DNA of 64,000 nucleotides from Anaerolineaceae bacterium (GTDB taxonomy: Bacteria > Chloroflexota > Anaerolineae > Anaerolineales > Anaerolineaceae): contig JAFPZX010000072.1 in NCBI GenBank assembly GCA_017417055.1, forward strand, positions 41,854 through 105,853, given 5' to 3'. The translations under genes and the position numbers were made by a program. Under the pieces are notes generated by a model that was given only the letters and a program-made list of their open reading frames with translations, did not search any database and was not told the DNA's origin. Shown piece by piece: positions 33,550 through 43,527 of the stretch. The number at the start of each line of letters is the position of its first letter. Within the stretch, counting starts at the first letter, position 1.

Positions 33550-33612
33550 TACATCCCACTAAAACCTGAAACCTGAGACCTAACACCTGACACCTGACAC
33601 CTAAAACCTAAA
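33550..33612. repeat. Degenerate ACACCTG repeats
   Basis: Drifting 7-base units AAACCTG, AGACCTA, ACACCTG, ACACCTA run up to the stop codon of the ABC exporter gene. The style matches 10061-10160. Confidence 0.75.
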
Positions 33613-33617
33613 GACTC

Positions 33618-35534
33618 CTACTCCAACTCAAAGGCGCCGGTATAGAGCTGGTAATACTGGCCCTTCTGGGCGATCAGGTCATCGTGGGAGCCGCGCTCGA
33701 TGATGCGTCCGTGGTCAAGGACCATAATGACATCAGAGTTTTGAACCGTGGAAAGACGATGGGCAATGACAAACACCGTGCGGCCTTCCATCAGTTTATC
33801 CATACCCTGCTGAACGATGCGCTCGGTGCGGGTGTCGATGGAAGAAGTCGCCTCATCCATGATCATCACCGGCGGATCGTTGACCGCGGCGCGGGCAATG
33901 GCGAGCAGCTGACGCTGCCCCTGGGAAAGATTTTCTCCATTGTTTTCCAGCATGGTCTCATACCCCGCGGGCAGGCGGGTGATGAAGTCATCCGCCCCGG
34001 CCAGCCTGGCGGCATTGATACATTCCTCGTCGGTGGCGTCCAACTTCCCGTAACGGATGTTTTCCATCACCGTTCCGGTGAAGAGATTGGTATCCTGCAG
34101 GATCAGCCCGAGAGAACTGCGCAGGTCTGCCTTCTTGATTTTATTGATATTGATGTTGTCATAACGGATTTTGCCGTCTTCAATGTCATAAAAGCGGTTG
34201 ATGAGGTTCGTGATGGTCGTCTTCCCGGCACCCGTAGCGCCGACGAAGGCAACCTTCTGCCCCGGTTTGGCATAGAGGCTGATGTCATGCAGCACCGGTT
34301 TGCCCGGGACGTATGAAAAGTCCACTTCCTTCATGACGATATCGCCCCGCAGCGGCGTGTACGTGAGCGTGCCGTCATGATGCGGGTGCTTCCATGCCCA
34401 TTGACCGGTGCGCTCTTCGGTCTCCGTCACATTGCCTTCACTGTCGATATGGGCATTGACCAGCGTCACATACCCCTCATCGGTCTCGGGCTTTTCGTCG
34501 ATCAGCTCAAAGATCCGTTCACAGCCGGCCACAGCCATGGCGATGGAGTTGACCTGCTGGGCGACCTGGTTCACATTCCCCGTAAATTGCTTGGCCATGT
34601 TCAGGAAGGGGATGACGATGTCGATGGAAAGCGCAGTGAGTCCGCCCTGCAGCAGCGCACGGATACTGAGGTTCGGGACTTTATTGAGCAGCAGGATTCC
34701 GCCGATGACCGCGATGAGCACATAGAGCGTATTGCCGATGTTGTTGATGATCGGTCCGAGGACATTGGCGTAAGCATGCGCCTTGAAGTTGACATCAAAC
34801 AGGTCATCATTGATCTTGCGGAAGTCCGCCTGGCACTGCTTTTCGTGGTTGAAGACCTTGATGACCTTCTGCCCGTTCATCATTTCCTGGATAAAGCCCT
34901 CGGTTTTCCCGACGGATTTCTGCTGGGCGATGAAGTATTTGGTGGAGCCGCTGCCGACGGTTTTTGAAATTTTGAGCATGGCGAACACACCGACGAAGAC
35001 CACCAGCGTCATCCAAACGCTGTAATACAGCATGATGCACATCACGCTGGTGAGCAAAATCATGCAGCGCAGGAGCGTCGGCAGGGACTGAGAGATCATC
35101 TGGCGCAGGGTGTCAATGTCGTTGGTGTAATGGGACATAATGTCGCCGTGCTTGTTGGTGTCGAAATATTTCACCGGCAGGTTCTGCATTTTCGCGAACA
35201 TCTGCTGGCGCATTTTGTTCAGGAACCCCTGCGTGATGACGGCCATCAGCTGGGATTGGACCGTACCGGCGATGAGCGAGATGACATAAAAGATTCCAAG
35301 CGTGGTCACCAGCGGCACGATCACCTTTGACGCACCGGCCCAGTCACCGGATTCCATCCATTCGCCGATGACCGCATAGATGCGCTGTTGGAAAATGGCG
35401 GGAAGCGAGGCGGTAACCGCTCCGATGATGATGCACACGCCCACGATCGGGATCAGGACCGGATAGGCTTCAAAGAGCATGCCGAGCAGACGCTTGATGG
35501 AATTTGCAGACCTGGGTTTATTGTTTTTACTCAT
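33618..35534 (-). CDS. ABC exporter half-transporter with canonical ATP site, 638 aa
   Basis: Residues about 20-330 are a type IV exporter membrane domain with six helices. Residues about 385-635 are the ATPase: Walker A 'VAFVGATGAGKTTITNL', signature 'NLSQGQRQLLAIARA', Walker B 'PVMIMDEATSSID' with the catalytic Glu, and the switch His in 'FVIAHRLSTV'. An insert of about 45 residues before the ATPase ('GNVTETEERTGQWAWKHPHH') is typical of the B half of clostridial-type heterodimeric multidrug exporters. The start codon overlaps the stop of the partner gene (ATGA at 35531-35534), which indicates a coupled heterodimer. Substrates may be drugs, lipids or peptides; nothing nearby decides this. 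Confidence 0.92.
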   Translation of the reverse strand: MSKNNKPRSANSIKRLLGMLFEAYPVLIPIVGVCIIIGAVTASLPAIFQQRIYAVIGEWMESGDWAGASKVIVPLVTTLGIFYVISLIAGTVQSQLMAVITQGFLNKMRQQMFAKMQNLPVKYFDTNKHGDIMSHYTNDIDTLRQMISQSLPTLLRCMILLTSVMCIMLYYSVWMTLVVFVGVFAMLKISKTVGSGSTKYFIAQQKSVGKTEGFIQEMMNGQKVIKVFNHEKQCQADFRKINDDLFDVNFKAHAYANVLGPIINNIGNTLYVLIAVIGGILLLNKVPNLSIRALLQGGLTALSIDIVIPFLNMAKQFTGNVNQVAQQVNSIAMAVAGCERIFELIDEKPETDEGYVTLVNAHIDSEGNVTETEERTGQWAWKHPHHDGTLTYTPLRGDIVMKEVDFSYVPGKPVLHDISLYAKPGQKVAFVGATGAGKTTITNLINRFYDIEDGKIRYDNININKIKKADLRSSLGLILQDTNLFTGTVMENIRYGKLDATDEECINAARLAGADDFITRLPAGYETMLENNGENLSQGQRQLLAIARAAVNDPPVMIMDEATSSIDTRTERIVQQGMDKLMEGRTVFVIAHRLSTVQNSDVIMVLDHGRIIERGSHDDLIAQKGQYYQLYTGAFELE

Positions 35535-37312
35535 GCCGCACCTCCTTCCAATGCCGGCACCCGGCCACCGGCCACTGGCACCTGACCACTGTTGTTCTGC
35601 TGTTCATAGGTCTCCCGATAGATCGGGCTCGAAGCCATCAGTTCCGCGTGGGTGCCGGTGGCAACGATACGCCCGTTGTCCATCACGATGATCATGTCCG
35701 CGTCCTGTACAGAGGCGATGCGCTGGGCGATGATGATCTTGGTGGTTTGGGGCAGGAATTCACGGAATCCCTTGCGGATCAGTGCATCGGTGCGGGTGTC
35801 TACCGCGCTGGTGGAGTCATCGAGGATCAGGATCTTCGGTTTTTTCAGCAGTGCGCGGGCGATGCAGAGACGCTGTTTCTGTCCACCGGAGACGTTGGAA
35901 CCTCCCTGTTCAATAAAGGTGTCATAACCTTCCGGGAAGGAGGAGATGAATTCATCCGCCTGTGCCAGTTTTGCAGCCTGAATGAGCTCTTCATCCGTGG
36001 CGTTTTCATTCCCCCAGCGCAGGTTTTCCTTGATCGTGCCGGAAAACAGCTGGTTTTTCTGCAGAACCATGGCGACTGCATCCCGCAGCGTGACGAGATC
36101 ATATCTGCGCACGTCGATCCCGCCGACCAGAACCGCTCCTTCCGTGGTGTCATACAGCCGCGGGATCATCTGCACCAGCGAGGATTTGCTGGAACCGGTA
36201 CCGCCGATAATGCCGACGGTCATGCCGGAATTGATGTGCAGATTGACGTCCGCGAGGGCGAATTTTTTGGATTCAGCCGAATATTTGAAGCTGACATTTT
36301 TGAAATCAATGCTCCCGTCCGCCACATCCATCACCGGGTTTTCCGGATTGGTGAGGCTGGATTTTTCCTGCAGGACTTCATAAATCCGGCGCATGGATTC
36401 CATGGAAATGGTGAGAATCACGTAGATCATGGAAATCATCTGCAGGGACATCAGCACCTGGATGCCGTAGGTGATCATGGCGGAAATCTGTCCGACGTCC
36501 AGGTCAAGCCCGCGGCTTTCAATGATCAGTTTGGACCCAACCGTGAGGACGAAGACCATGTTGAAGTACCAGCAGATCTGCATCAGCGGGTCGTTGAGCG
36601 CCACAATGCGTTCGGCTTTGGTGAAGTCATTGCGAATGTCTTCGGCGGCACGGGCGAATTTCCTCTTTTCGTATTCCTCCCGTGAAAAGCCCTTGACGAC
36701 GCGCATCGCCCTCACGTTTTCCTCGACGGATTCGTTGAGCTTGTCGTATTTTTTGAAGACCCGATGGAAAGCCGGCATGGCTTTTTGGGAGATGAGCAGC
36801 AGTCCGGTGATCATCACGGGGAGGACCACCACAAATGTCGTGGCCAGTTTTCCACCCATGATGAAGGCCATCGTCACCGCGAAGACCAGCATCAGCGGCG
36901 CACGGACCGCGGTACGGATCACCATCATGTAGGAGATCTGGACGTTGGAGATATCCGTGGTCAGGCGGGTGACCAGGGAGGATGTGGAGAATTTGTCAAT
37001 ATTCTTGAAGGAATAGCTCTGAATCTGATCAAAGAGATCCGAACGCAGGTTTTTGGCAAATCCTGCGCTGGCCTTCGCGCTGGTGTATCCCGCCAGGCCG
37101 CCGCAGGCAAGCGAAACCAACGCCATCACGATCAGTGCGATCCCGATGGTCAGCAGGCGGCTGATTTCCAGGTCGCCTTTCATGCGGTTCACCAGTTCTG
37201 CCGTGATGAATGGGATCAGACATTCGATCAGCACCTCCCCCACCATCAGACAGAACGTGGTTATGGAGAGCTTTTTGTATTCCCGTACACAGGAAAGCAG
37301 TTTGCGAATCAT
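35531..37312 (-). CDS. ABC exporter half-transporter with degenerate ATP site, 593 aa
   Basis: Six membrane helices lie in residues about 10-320, followed by an ATPase domain. Walker A is 'IIGGTGSSKSSLVQ', the signature is 'NVSGGQKQRLCIARA', Walker B is 'ILILDDSTSAVD' with Asp in place of the catalytic Glu, and the switch motif is 'IIAQRIASV' with Gln in place of His. These two changes define the non-catalytic site of heterodimeric exporters such as TM287/288 and BmrCD, as established for that family. The start at 37312 (MIRKLLS) is chosen because AGAGGTGA lies about 8 bases ahead. It comes first in the two-gene operon. Confidence 0.92.
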   Translation of the reverse strand: MIRKLLSCVREYKKLSITTFCLMVGEVLIECLIPFITAELVNRMKGDLEISRLLTIGIALIVMALVSLACGGLAGYTSAKASAGFAKNLRSDLFDQIQSYSFKNIDKFSTSSLVTRLTTDISNVQISYMMVIRTAVRAPLMLVFAVTMAFIMGGKLATTFVVVLPVMITGLLLISQKAMPAFHRVFKKYDKLNESVEENVRAMRVVKGFSREEYEKRKFARAAEDIRNDFTKAERIVALNDPLMQICWYFNMVFVLTVGSKLIIESRGLDLDVGQISAMITYGIQVLMSLQMISMIYVILTISMESMRRIYEVLQEKSSLTNPENPVMDVADGSIDFKNVSFKYSAESKKFALADVNLHINSGMTVGIIGGTGSSKSSLVQMIPRLYDTTEGAVLVGGIDVRRYDLVTLRDAVAMVLQKNQLFSGTIKENLRWGNENATDEELIQAAKLAQADEFISSFPEGYDTFIEQGGSNVSGGQKQRLCIARALLKKPKILILDDSTSAVDTRTDALIRKGFREFLPQTTKIIIAQRIASVQDADMIIVMDNGRIVATGTHAELMASSPIYRETYEQQNNSGQVPVAGGRVPALEGGAA

Positions 37313-37393
37313 AAATATATCACCTCTTTCCAACCAATTGTTATGCTGCGATTATTTCCTGCTTGATGCGGAAATCAGTTACTGTTCACAGAG

Positions 37394-37463
37394 CACATGT
37401 GGGACTGACACCCTGTACCGCGTCAGCCGACACCGGCGTGTCTGTCACTATGTGCGGCTCAGT
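37394..37463. other. Inverted-repeat spacer related to the 20.1 kb element
   Basis: GAGCACATGTGGGAC at the left and TATGTGCGGCTC at the right pair imperfectly around GTCAGCCGACACCGGCGTGTC. The 470-base spacer 37313-37782 otherwise contains a decayed hairpin at 37597-37622 and GGAGCACATGCGGGAC at 37684. No gene was found in it. Confidence 0.5.
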
Positions 37464-37782
37464 AATATTGGCGAGCACGTAATTTGTAACCGGAAACCAG
37501 TTACATACATAATGGGACTTAATCATACCGAACTTTTCCGGATTTTGTTCCTTTTTTCATGGACGGTTATTACTGATATTTCGGACAGAGGGGAAACGAG
37601 GGGTCGAACCTTCAGGTTCGTCCCACCGCCTTGAATCGGGATGAGCGAAACGAGGCAACCTTCCATAGGCAAGATGACGGGGACGGAGCACATGCGGGAC
37701 TGGTGAGGTGCTCACTGCTTTTTGATGAGCATGGGGAAAGCTTGTGCAAATGTAATATAATAATCACAGAGGAGTATGACAT

Positions 37783-38958
37783 ATGTCACTTTTTGAACCG
37801 CTTTGGAAAACGAATAAACCGGAACTTATGACAGAAGCGCTGGACATGGTGAGCGTGATCAGCGACCAGAAGAAGCTGCGCAACGTGGCTTTGAACGCTT
37901 CTCTGTCGGAGGTTCGCTGCGCGGCTGTGGAACGGATCACGGACGAGCAGATTTTGCGGGATATTATTCTCACCAAAGATTCCGCCTTTGACGCGCGGAA
38001 AGCAGCTGTTCACAGGATTCAGGATGAAGGGATCCTGACTGAAATCGCCATGATGCGTTCCTGTTATCCCGCGGATGGCGAGGCGATCGCTCAGCTGGAA
38101 AATCAGGAGCTGCTCAAGAAAATCGCCATGAGCGAAACAGGCTGGGAACAGGCGAAAGCGGTTTACAAAATCAAAGCCCCGGCGGACCTGAGAGAAATCG
38201 CGGAAAAGGGTGAAAAAGCCGGTCCGCGCAAAACCGCCATACGAATGATCAGCGATCCGGATGTGTTGCTGGACATTATGGGCGGTTCTTCCGAGCGGTT
38301 TATCATTACCGAGGCGTTTCACCGCTTTGACGACCTGCTGCGTTCCATGCCGGAGGAAGACAAACGGGTGGCGGACTGGCATGAGCGCTATCTGAATATC
38401 GTCCTGAAGGAACGGCAGAAAGACGCCAAGGTCAACCTGGATTATTTCCAAAAAACTTCAGAACTCGAGCGCATTTATCAAAAAGCCTACCGTGAGGATC
38501 TGCGTGCCGAGGCCTTTTCCCGCCTGATCGCGAGACGGGTTTATTCTCCTCACAATCTGAAGGAAGCCTGCAAGCAGGCGTTCATGAATTCGCTCGCTTT
38601 TGATGACGACGCGAAAAATCCCTGGAAGACTGTTCTCACCAATCTGGAGACGCGGATTCTGAACAGTCACGACCCTTCGCTGCTGCTGGAGTGTGTTCAG
38701 GATTCCATGGCAGGATGCCATTTCGCTTCCGCCTGCATTCGGGAGCTTTTCGGGGATCGATTTCAGGATGAAGTGGGGATCGACTGGGTCCAGGATGAGG
38801 CGGTTGCCGCGTATATCGGGAATATTGAGGCCTACACCTTCCTCCAGTATAAGTATGATATGGACTATTGCCTGCGGCTGCTTTCCGAAGCCGTTCCGGC
38901 TGATGCGGGGGAAAACAAATGGTACCGGCGGTTCCTGCGCCGGGTCCAAAGTGCGTGA
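37783..38958 (+). CDS. Helical-repeat (HEAT-like) protein, 391 aa
   Basis: The N-terminal 200 residues are short helical repeats of about 25 residues with a pattern such as 'LRNVALNASLSEVRCAAVER', 'LRDIILTKDSAFDARKAAVH' and 'LREIAEKGEKAGPRKTAIRM'. This resembles HEAT/PBS-lyase-type repeats used for protein binding. The rest is helical with aromatic patches ('YTFLQYKYDMDYCLRLLSEA'). No signal peptide, membrane helix or catalytic motif is seen. GGAG is 8 bases before the ATG. The gene stands alone. The closest functional description is a cytoplasmic scaffold-type protein of unknown role. Confidence 0.75.
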   Translation: MSLFEPLWKTNKPELMTEALDMVSVISDQKKLRNVALNASLSEVRCAAVERITDEQILRDIILTKDSAFDARKAAVHRIQDEGILTEIAMMRSCYPADGEAIAQLENQELLKKIAMSETGWEQAKAVYKIKAPADLREIAEKGEKAGPRKTAIRMISDPDVLLDIMGGSSERFIITEAFHRFDDLLRSMPEEDKRVADWHERYLNIVLKERQKDAKVNLDYFQKTSELERIYQKAYREDLRAEAFSRLIARRVYSPHNLKEACKQAFMNSLAFDDDAKNPWKTVLTNLETRILNSHDPSLLLECVQDSMAGCHFASACIRELFGDRFQDEVGIDWVQDEAVAAYIGNIEAYTFLQYKYDMDYCLRLLSEAVPADAGENKWYRRFLRRVQSA

Positions 38959-38966
38959 TTTTTTCT

Positions 38967-38979
38967 GGGGACTGTCCCC
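38967..38979. repeat. H1 minimal palindrome
   Basis: GGGGACTGTCCCC lies 8 bases after the helical-repeat gene and may serve as a shared 3' hairpin with the converging PIN toxin gene. Confidence 0.7.
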
Positions 38980-38988
38980 ACAGAACCA

Positions 38989-39369
38989 CTACCAAATAAC
39001 TTGCACATCCGGATACAAAATCATCTTTCCATCATCGGTAATAAGAGAAAGATTTTCATCAATCGCTGTTGCCAAAATCAGACGATCGAACGGATCTCCG
39101 TGAATATAAGGCAGAATTTGGATTGTATCAAAATATTTGTTTTTTATCGGAATGATTTCTATACCGCCTTTATAACAAATTCTTTCCAGATCACTGATAG
39201 ACTCATTAATTACCAGTTTTTTTATCGTCTTCTTGACAGCAATTTCCCATAAAGAAACCTGGCTGAGAAAAACATTGTCGTCACTGTCAATAATTTTTTT
39301 TGCTGAGTCGGAAAGTTGTTGATTTCCGTCAAGATAATATAAAAATGCGCACGTATCCAGTAAATACAT
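38989..39369 (-). CDS. VapC-type PIN-domain toxin, 126 aa
   Basis: A PIN ribonuclease fold with the conserved acids: 'MYLLDTCAFLYYLDGN' (first Asp), 'LWEIAVKKTIKKL' (Glu), 'HGDPFDRLILATAIDENLSL' (second cluster) and 'ITDDGKM'. VapC toxins cut tRNA or rRNA. The start is set at MYLLDTC (39369), right after the antitoxin stop at 39372; an ATG 24 bases upstream overlaps the antitoxin and is less likely. The size and 'LAT/D' spacing match the DUF2281-linked PIN group. The AT-rich composition suggests horizontal movement. Confidence 0.9.
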   Translation of the reverse strand: MYLLDTCAFLYYLDGNQQLSDSAKKIIDSDDNVFLSQVSLWEIAVKKTIKKLVINESISDLERICYKGGIEIIPIKNKYFDTIQILPYIHGDPFDRLILATAIDENLSLITDDGKMILYPDVQVIW

Positions 39370-39371
39370 GA

Positions 39372-39626
39372 TTATACATAATCTCCAAAACAATCCGGTG
39401 TTTCATTGAAATCTTCAGCGATTTGGATTTTACCTTTCAGACATCCTGAAATACTGCTCCTTTTTTCCGCAGTGTTTTTTTCAGAAAAATCAGGAATATC
39501 TGCGTTATATGATTCATTCTTCAAAAAATCTGCAAATTGTATCAAGATTGGCAATTTCTCCTCAGGTAAAACAATAACAGCATGTAATGCTTTTTTTTGT
39601 AAAGAAGACTCAGCAGTTTTAAACAT
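39372..39626 (-). CDS. DUF2281-like VapB antitoxin, 84 aa
   Basis: The N-terminal helix 'LHAVIVLPEEKLPILIQFAD' with 'FLKN' matches the DUF2281 family, whose genes precede PIN toxins. The tail is acidic and disordered ('AEDFNETPDCFGDY'), fitting a toxin-binding segment. The stop lies 2 bases ahead of the toxin start. Expected role: neutralise the PIN toxin and repress the operon. Confidence 0.82.
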   Translation of the reverse strand: MFKTAESSLQKKALHAVIVLPEEKLPILIQFADFLKNESYNADIPDFSEKNTAEKRSSISGCLKGKIQIAEDFNETPDCFGDYV

Positions 39627-39741
39627 GATTTCAGACTCCTTTTGCTGTAAAACTCAACATTCCATACATATTAGGATACCATAATTCAAGAAAAATTCAA
39701 TCTTTCGTAAACGTCTCAATAACAAAAAACTTATCAAAATA

Positions 39742-39801
39742 AGTCAAAGCGGTCTGTTCTGTTGACTCAAGTCTGAGTCAACGAAAACAGGTCTCTTTGA
39801 A
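39742..39801. repeat. Long hairpin element, family H4, copy 2
   Basis: GTCTGTTCTGTTGACTCA and TGAGTCAACGAAAACAGG pair as in the copy at 18479, but the outer arms have diverged (AGTCAAAG / CTTTGAAT). It lies just after the oxidoreductase stop codon. Confidence 0.7.
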
Positions 39802-39812
39802 TCAATAACGAA

Positions 39813-40790
39813 TTAATACCCGATTGCCTGTAAGATTCGTTCCAGCGTCCGCAGGTTGGCGATCGTGAACTCCCTGGTGACATGCGGTTTTTCTCCGTTC
39901 CGGATGCAGCGGCCGAACTGTTCCACTTCCAGGCGATAGTTCTGCGGGCAGCTGACCGTTTTCTCTTCACAAACCCCGTCTTTGATAATCGTATAACTGA
40001 GCTCACCGCAGCCATTGAATTCCGCAGTCGAACGAATAGAGCCTTTCGTTCCCTCGATCCGCAGCTGGTCAAGGCGTTTGTCGGCATCTGTCAGCAGCAC
40101 CATGCCGCTGTTGAGCATTGCCTTTGCACCGCTTTTATAGGTCAAAACAGCACTGGTCAGCACATCCACGCCTTCCGGAGAAAAGATGCCCGCCGCCTGA
40201 ACATTTTCCGGTTCCTGTCCGGTCATCGTCAGCGCCATACTGGTGGTGTAACAGCCCAGGTCATACGTACTGCCGCCTTTGTAATCCTTATGCATGCGGA
40301 AATTGGAAAGGTCATGATTGGACGTTACAAACTGCGACTCGATATACAAGATATCGCCAATCGTTCCGTTATCCAATTCATCCTTCACTGCTTTCACAAA
40401 CGGGGAATGAAGATAGGCAAAGGCCTCCATCAGCAGAACATGATTTTGGTCCGCAATCCGGAACAATTCTTCCGCCTCGGCTGCGGTAGGCGTCAGCGGC
40501 TTTTCACATAAGACATGATTTCCATACTCCAATGCCCTTTTTACCCATTCAAAATGGAGGGAATTGGGCAGCGGAATATAAATTGCCTCCACATTCGGAT
40601 CCGACACAAGATCTTCATAGCGGTCATAAACGATCTCAAATCCGAACTGAGCCTGAAAGGCTTTCGCTTTGTTGAGATCCCGCCCCGCAATCGCGTACAG
40701 ATTGCAGTTTTCCGCCTCCAACATTCCCGGAATGGTCTGCCCTTTGGCAATTCCCGCGGTTCCCAATACGCCCCAGTTTACTTTTTCCAT
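39813..40790 (-). CDS. Gfo/Idh/MocA-family oxidoreductase, 325 aa
   Basis: An N-terminal Rossmann fold starts 'VNWGVLGTAGIAKGQTIPGM' (dinucleotide-binding GxxGxA). It is followed by 'AIYIPLPNSLHFEWVKRALE' and 'HVLCEKPLTPTAAEAEELF', with the catalytic Lys in EKP. The C-terminal domain has 'STYDLGCYTTSMALTMTGQE', the motif with conserved Asp and His/Tyr equivalents. It most likely oxidises or reduces a sugar or sugar derivative with NAD(P). AGGAG is 7 bases before the ATG at 40790; an ATG one codon earlier is also possible. It is divergent from the arabinofuranosidase gene, which hints at a role in plant-sugar use. Confidence 0.9.
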   Translation of the reverse strand: MEKVNWGVLGTAGIAKGQTIPGMLEAENCNLYAIAGRDLNKAKAFQAQFGFEIVYDRYEDLVSDPNVEAIYIPLPNSLHFEWVKRALEYGNHVLCEKPLTPTAAEAEELFRIADQNHVLLMEAFAYLHSPFVKAVKDELDNGTIGDILYIESQFVTSNHDLSNFRMHKDYKGGSTYDLGCYTTSMALTMTGQEPENVQAAGIFSPEGVDVLTSAVLTYKSGAKAMLNSGMVLLTDADKRLDQLRIEGTKGSIRSTAEFNGCGELSYTIIKDGVCEEKTVSCPQNYRLEVEQFGRCIRNGEKPHVTREFTIANLRTLERILQAIGY

Positions 40791-40944
40791 CATACTGCTC
40801 CTTTTTCTGGTGAGTGGACAAACATGGTATACTTTTATTTTACACTTGAAGTGCAGGAAAATCAATAACGAATCAGACGGTTAAATGTTTTATAATAGTT
40901 GTTTGATTATTATTCACGCGTCTGCCGGTTTTGCTATGCCGCAC

Positions 40945-42548
<1,604 letters not shown>

Positions 42549-42562
42549 TGAACTGATTCATA

Positions 42563-42601
42563 CATGCAGGGTAGATGAAAAGAAATCCTCTGCCCTGCAT
42601 G
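42563..42601 (+). terminator. Terminator-like hairpin after the GH51 gene
   Basis: CATGCAGGG / CCCTGCATG, extended by AGA / TCT, followed by ATTTTAATTT. Confidence 0.7.
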
Positions 42602-42665
42602 ATTTTAATTTCATTTATAATATATGGTACAATGACTGAAAAAGATCTTGTGGATGGAGGCAAAT

Positions 42666-42950
42666 ATGATCAATTCTTCTTTAGCTGAAGTAGCTGCTGT
42701 TTCGACCAAAGGTCAGGTCGTTTTGCCAAAAACAATTCGAGAGGCTTTATCAATAGTATCCGGTTCGAAGCTTCTGGTGCTCGTTGACGGTGAAAATATC
42801 GTAATGAAACCCATTGAGCAGCCTGATTCAATCGAATTTTCAGAGTTACTCAAACAATCACAGGAATGGGCATCAAGTGTTGGGATGAAAGAAACTGATA
42901 TAGAAGAAGCCATTCAAATCGTGAGAAAGAATAAACGGGATTCTCGATGA
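42666..42950 (+). CDS. AbrB/MazE-type antitoxin, 94 aa
   Basis: The swapped-hairpin AbrB domain is clear in 'AAVSTKGQVVLPKTIREALS' and 'GSKLLVLVDGENIVMKPIE' (residues about 9-50). The C-terminal half is acidic ('EFSELLKQSQEWASSVGMKE') and would bind the toxin. The start at 42666 is set by GGAGG 5 bases upstream. The stop overlaps the PIN gene start by 4 bases (ATGA). Confidence 0.9.
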   Translation: MINSSLAEVAAVSTKGQVVLPKTIREALSIVSGSKLLVLVDGENIVMKPIEQPDSIEFSELLKQSQEWASSVGMKETDIEEAIQIVRKNKRDSR

Positions 42951-43360
42951 AAATAGTTATTGATACGAATGTGATCGCCTCCGCGATATTCTTTGGCGGC
43001 AAACCCAAAGAGATACTTGAAAAGGTTATGATCGGAGACCTTCAAACATTTGCTACAAAAGAGATTATTGCAGAATACGTTGAAACAATTGACTATCTGC
43101 ATAATAAATACGCTAATAAAGCAATGAATCCTGCATTGTCTGTATTATTGAAAAAGATAAAGCTTATCGAATGCCGCTCAAGTATTGATATATGCAGGGA
43201 TCCTGATGACAACAAATTCATCGAATGTGCTCTTGATGCAAAATGTTTTTATATTGTTAGCGGAGATAAAGATTTGCTATCAATAAAAAAATTTGAAAAA
43301 ATCCAGATTGTTACGGTATCTGAGTTTCTTACAATATGTGAAAGACATATTATTGATTAA
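42947..43360 (+). CDS. PIN-domain toxin of the AbrB-linked type, 137 aa
   Basis: PIN fold of the 'putative toxin-antitoxin system toxin component' group: 'MKIVIDTNVIASAIFFGGKP' (first Asp), 'EIIAEYVETIDYL' (Glu), 'CRDPDDNKFIECALDAKCFY' (Asp cluster) and 'IVSGDKDLLSIKKF' (last Asp). It is translationally coupled to the AbrB antitoxin. Probable RNase. It differs from the VapC at 38989, so the two pairs are unlikely to cross-neutralise. Confidence 0.9.
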   Translation: MKIVIDTNVIASAIFFGGKPKEILEKVMIGDLQTFATKEIIAEYVETIDYLHNKYANKAMNPALSVLLKKIKLIECRSSIDICRDPDDNKFIECALDAKCFYIVSGDKDLLSIKKFEKIQIVTVSEFLTICERHIID

Positions 43361-43367
43361 TTCCCAT

Positions 43368-43521
43368 GAAGGTGGGAACAGTTCTGCGCTTAGAGCAAAA
43401 CCGTCCCAAAACACAATTAATCAGCATTTCCTTAGGGAACCGCTGACTGATTCCTGTGAAAGCAGGAGGACAGTTCCACTCGTTCCTCGGGAGAACTGTC
43501 CCCGAACCTCAATTAATCAGT
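43368..43521. repeat. Two tandem H2 repeats
   Basis: The first is decayed (GGTGGGAACAGTTC ... ACAATTAATCAGC). The second is better (GGAACCGCTGACTGATTCC ... GAACTGTCCCCGAACCTCAA). Both end in TTAATCAG next to the PAP2 stop. The orientation is opposite to the copy at 16563. Confidence 0.75.
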
Positions 43522-43527
43522 TCATTC

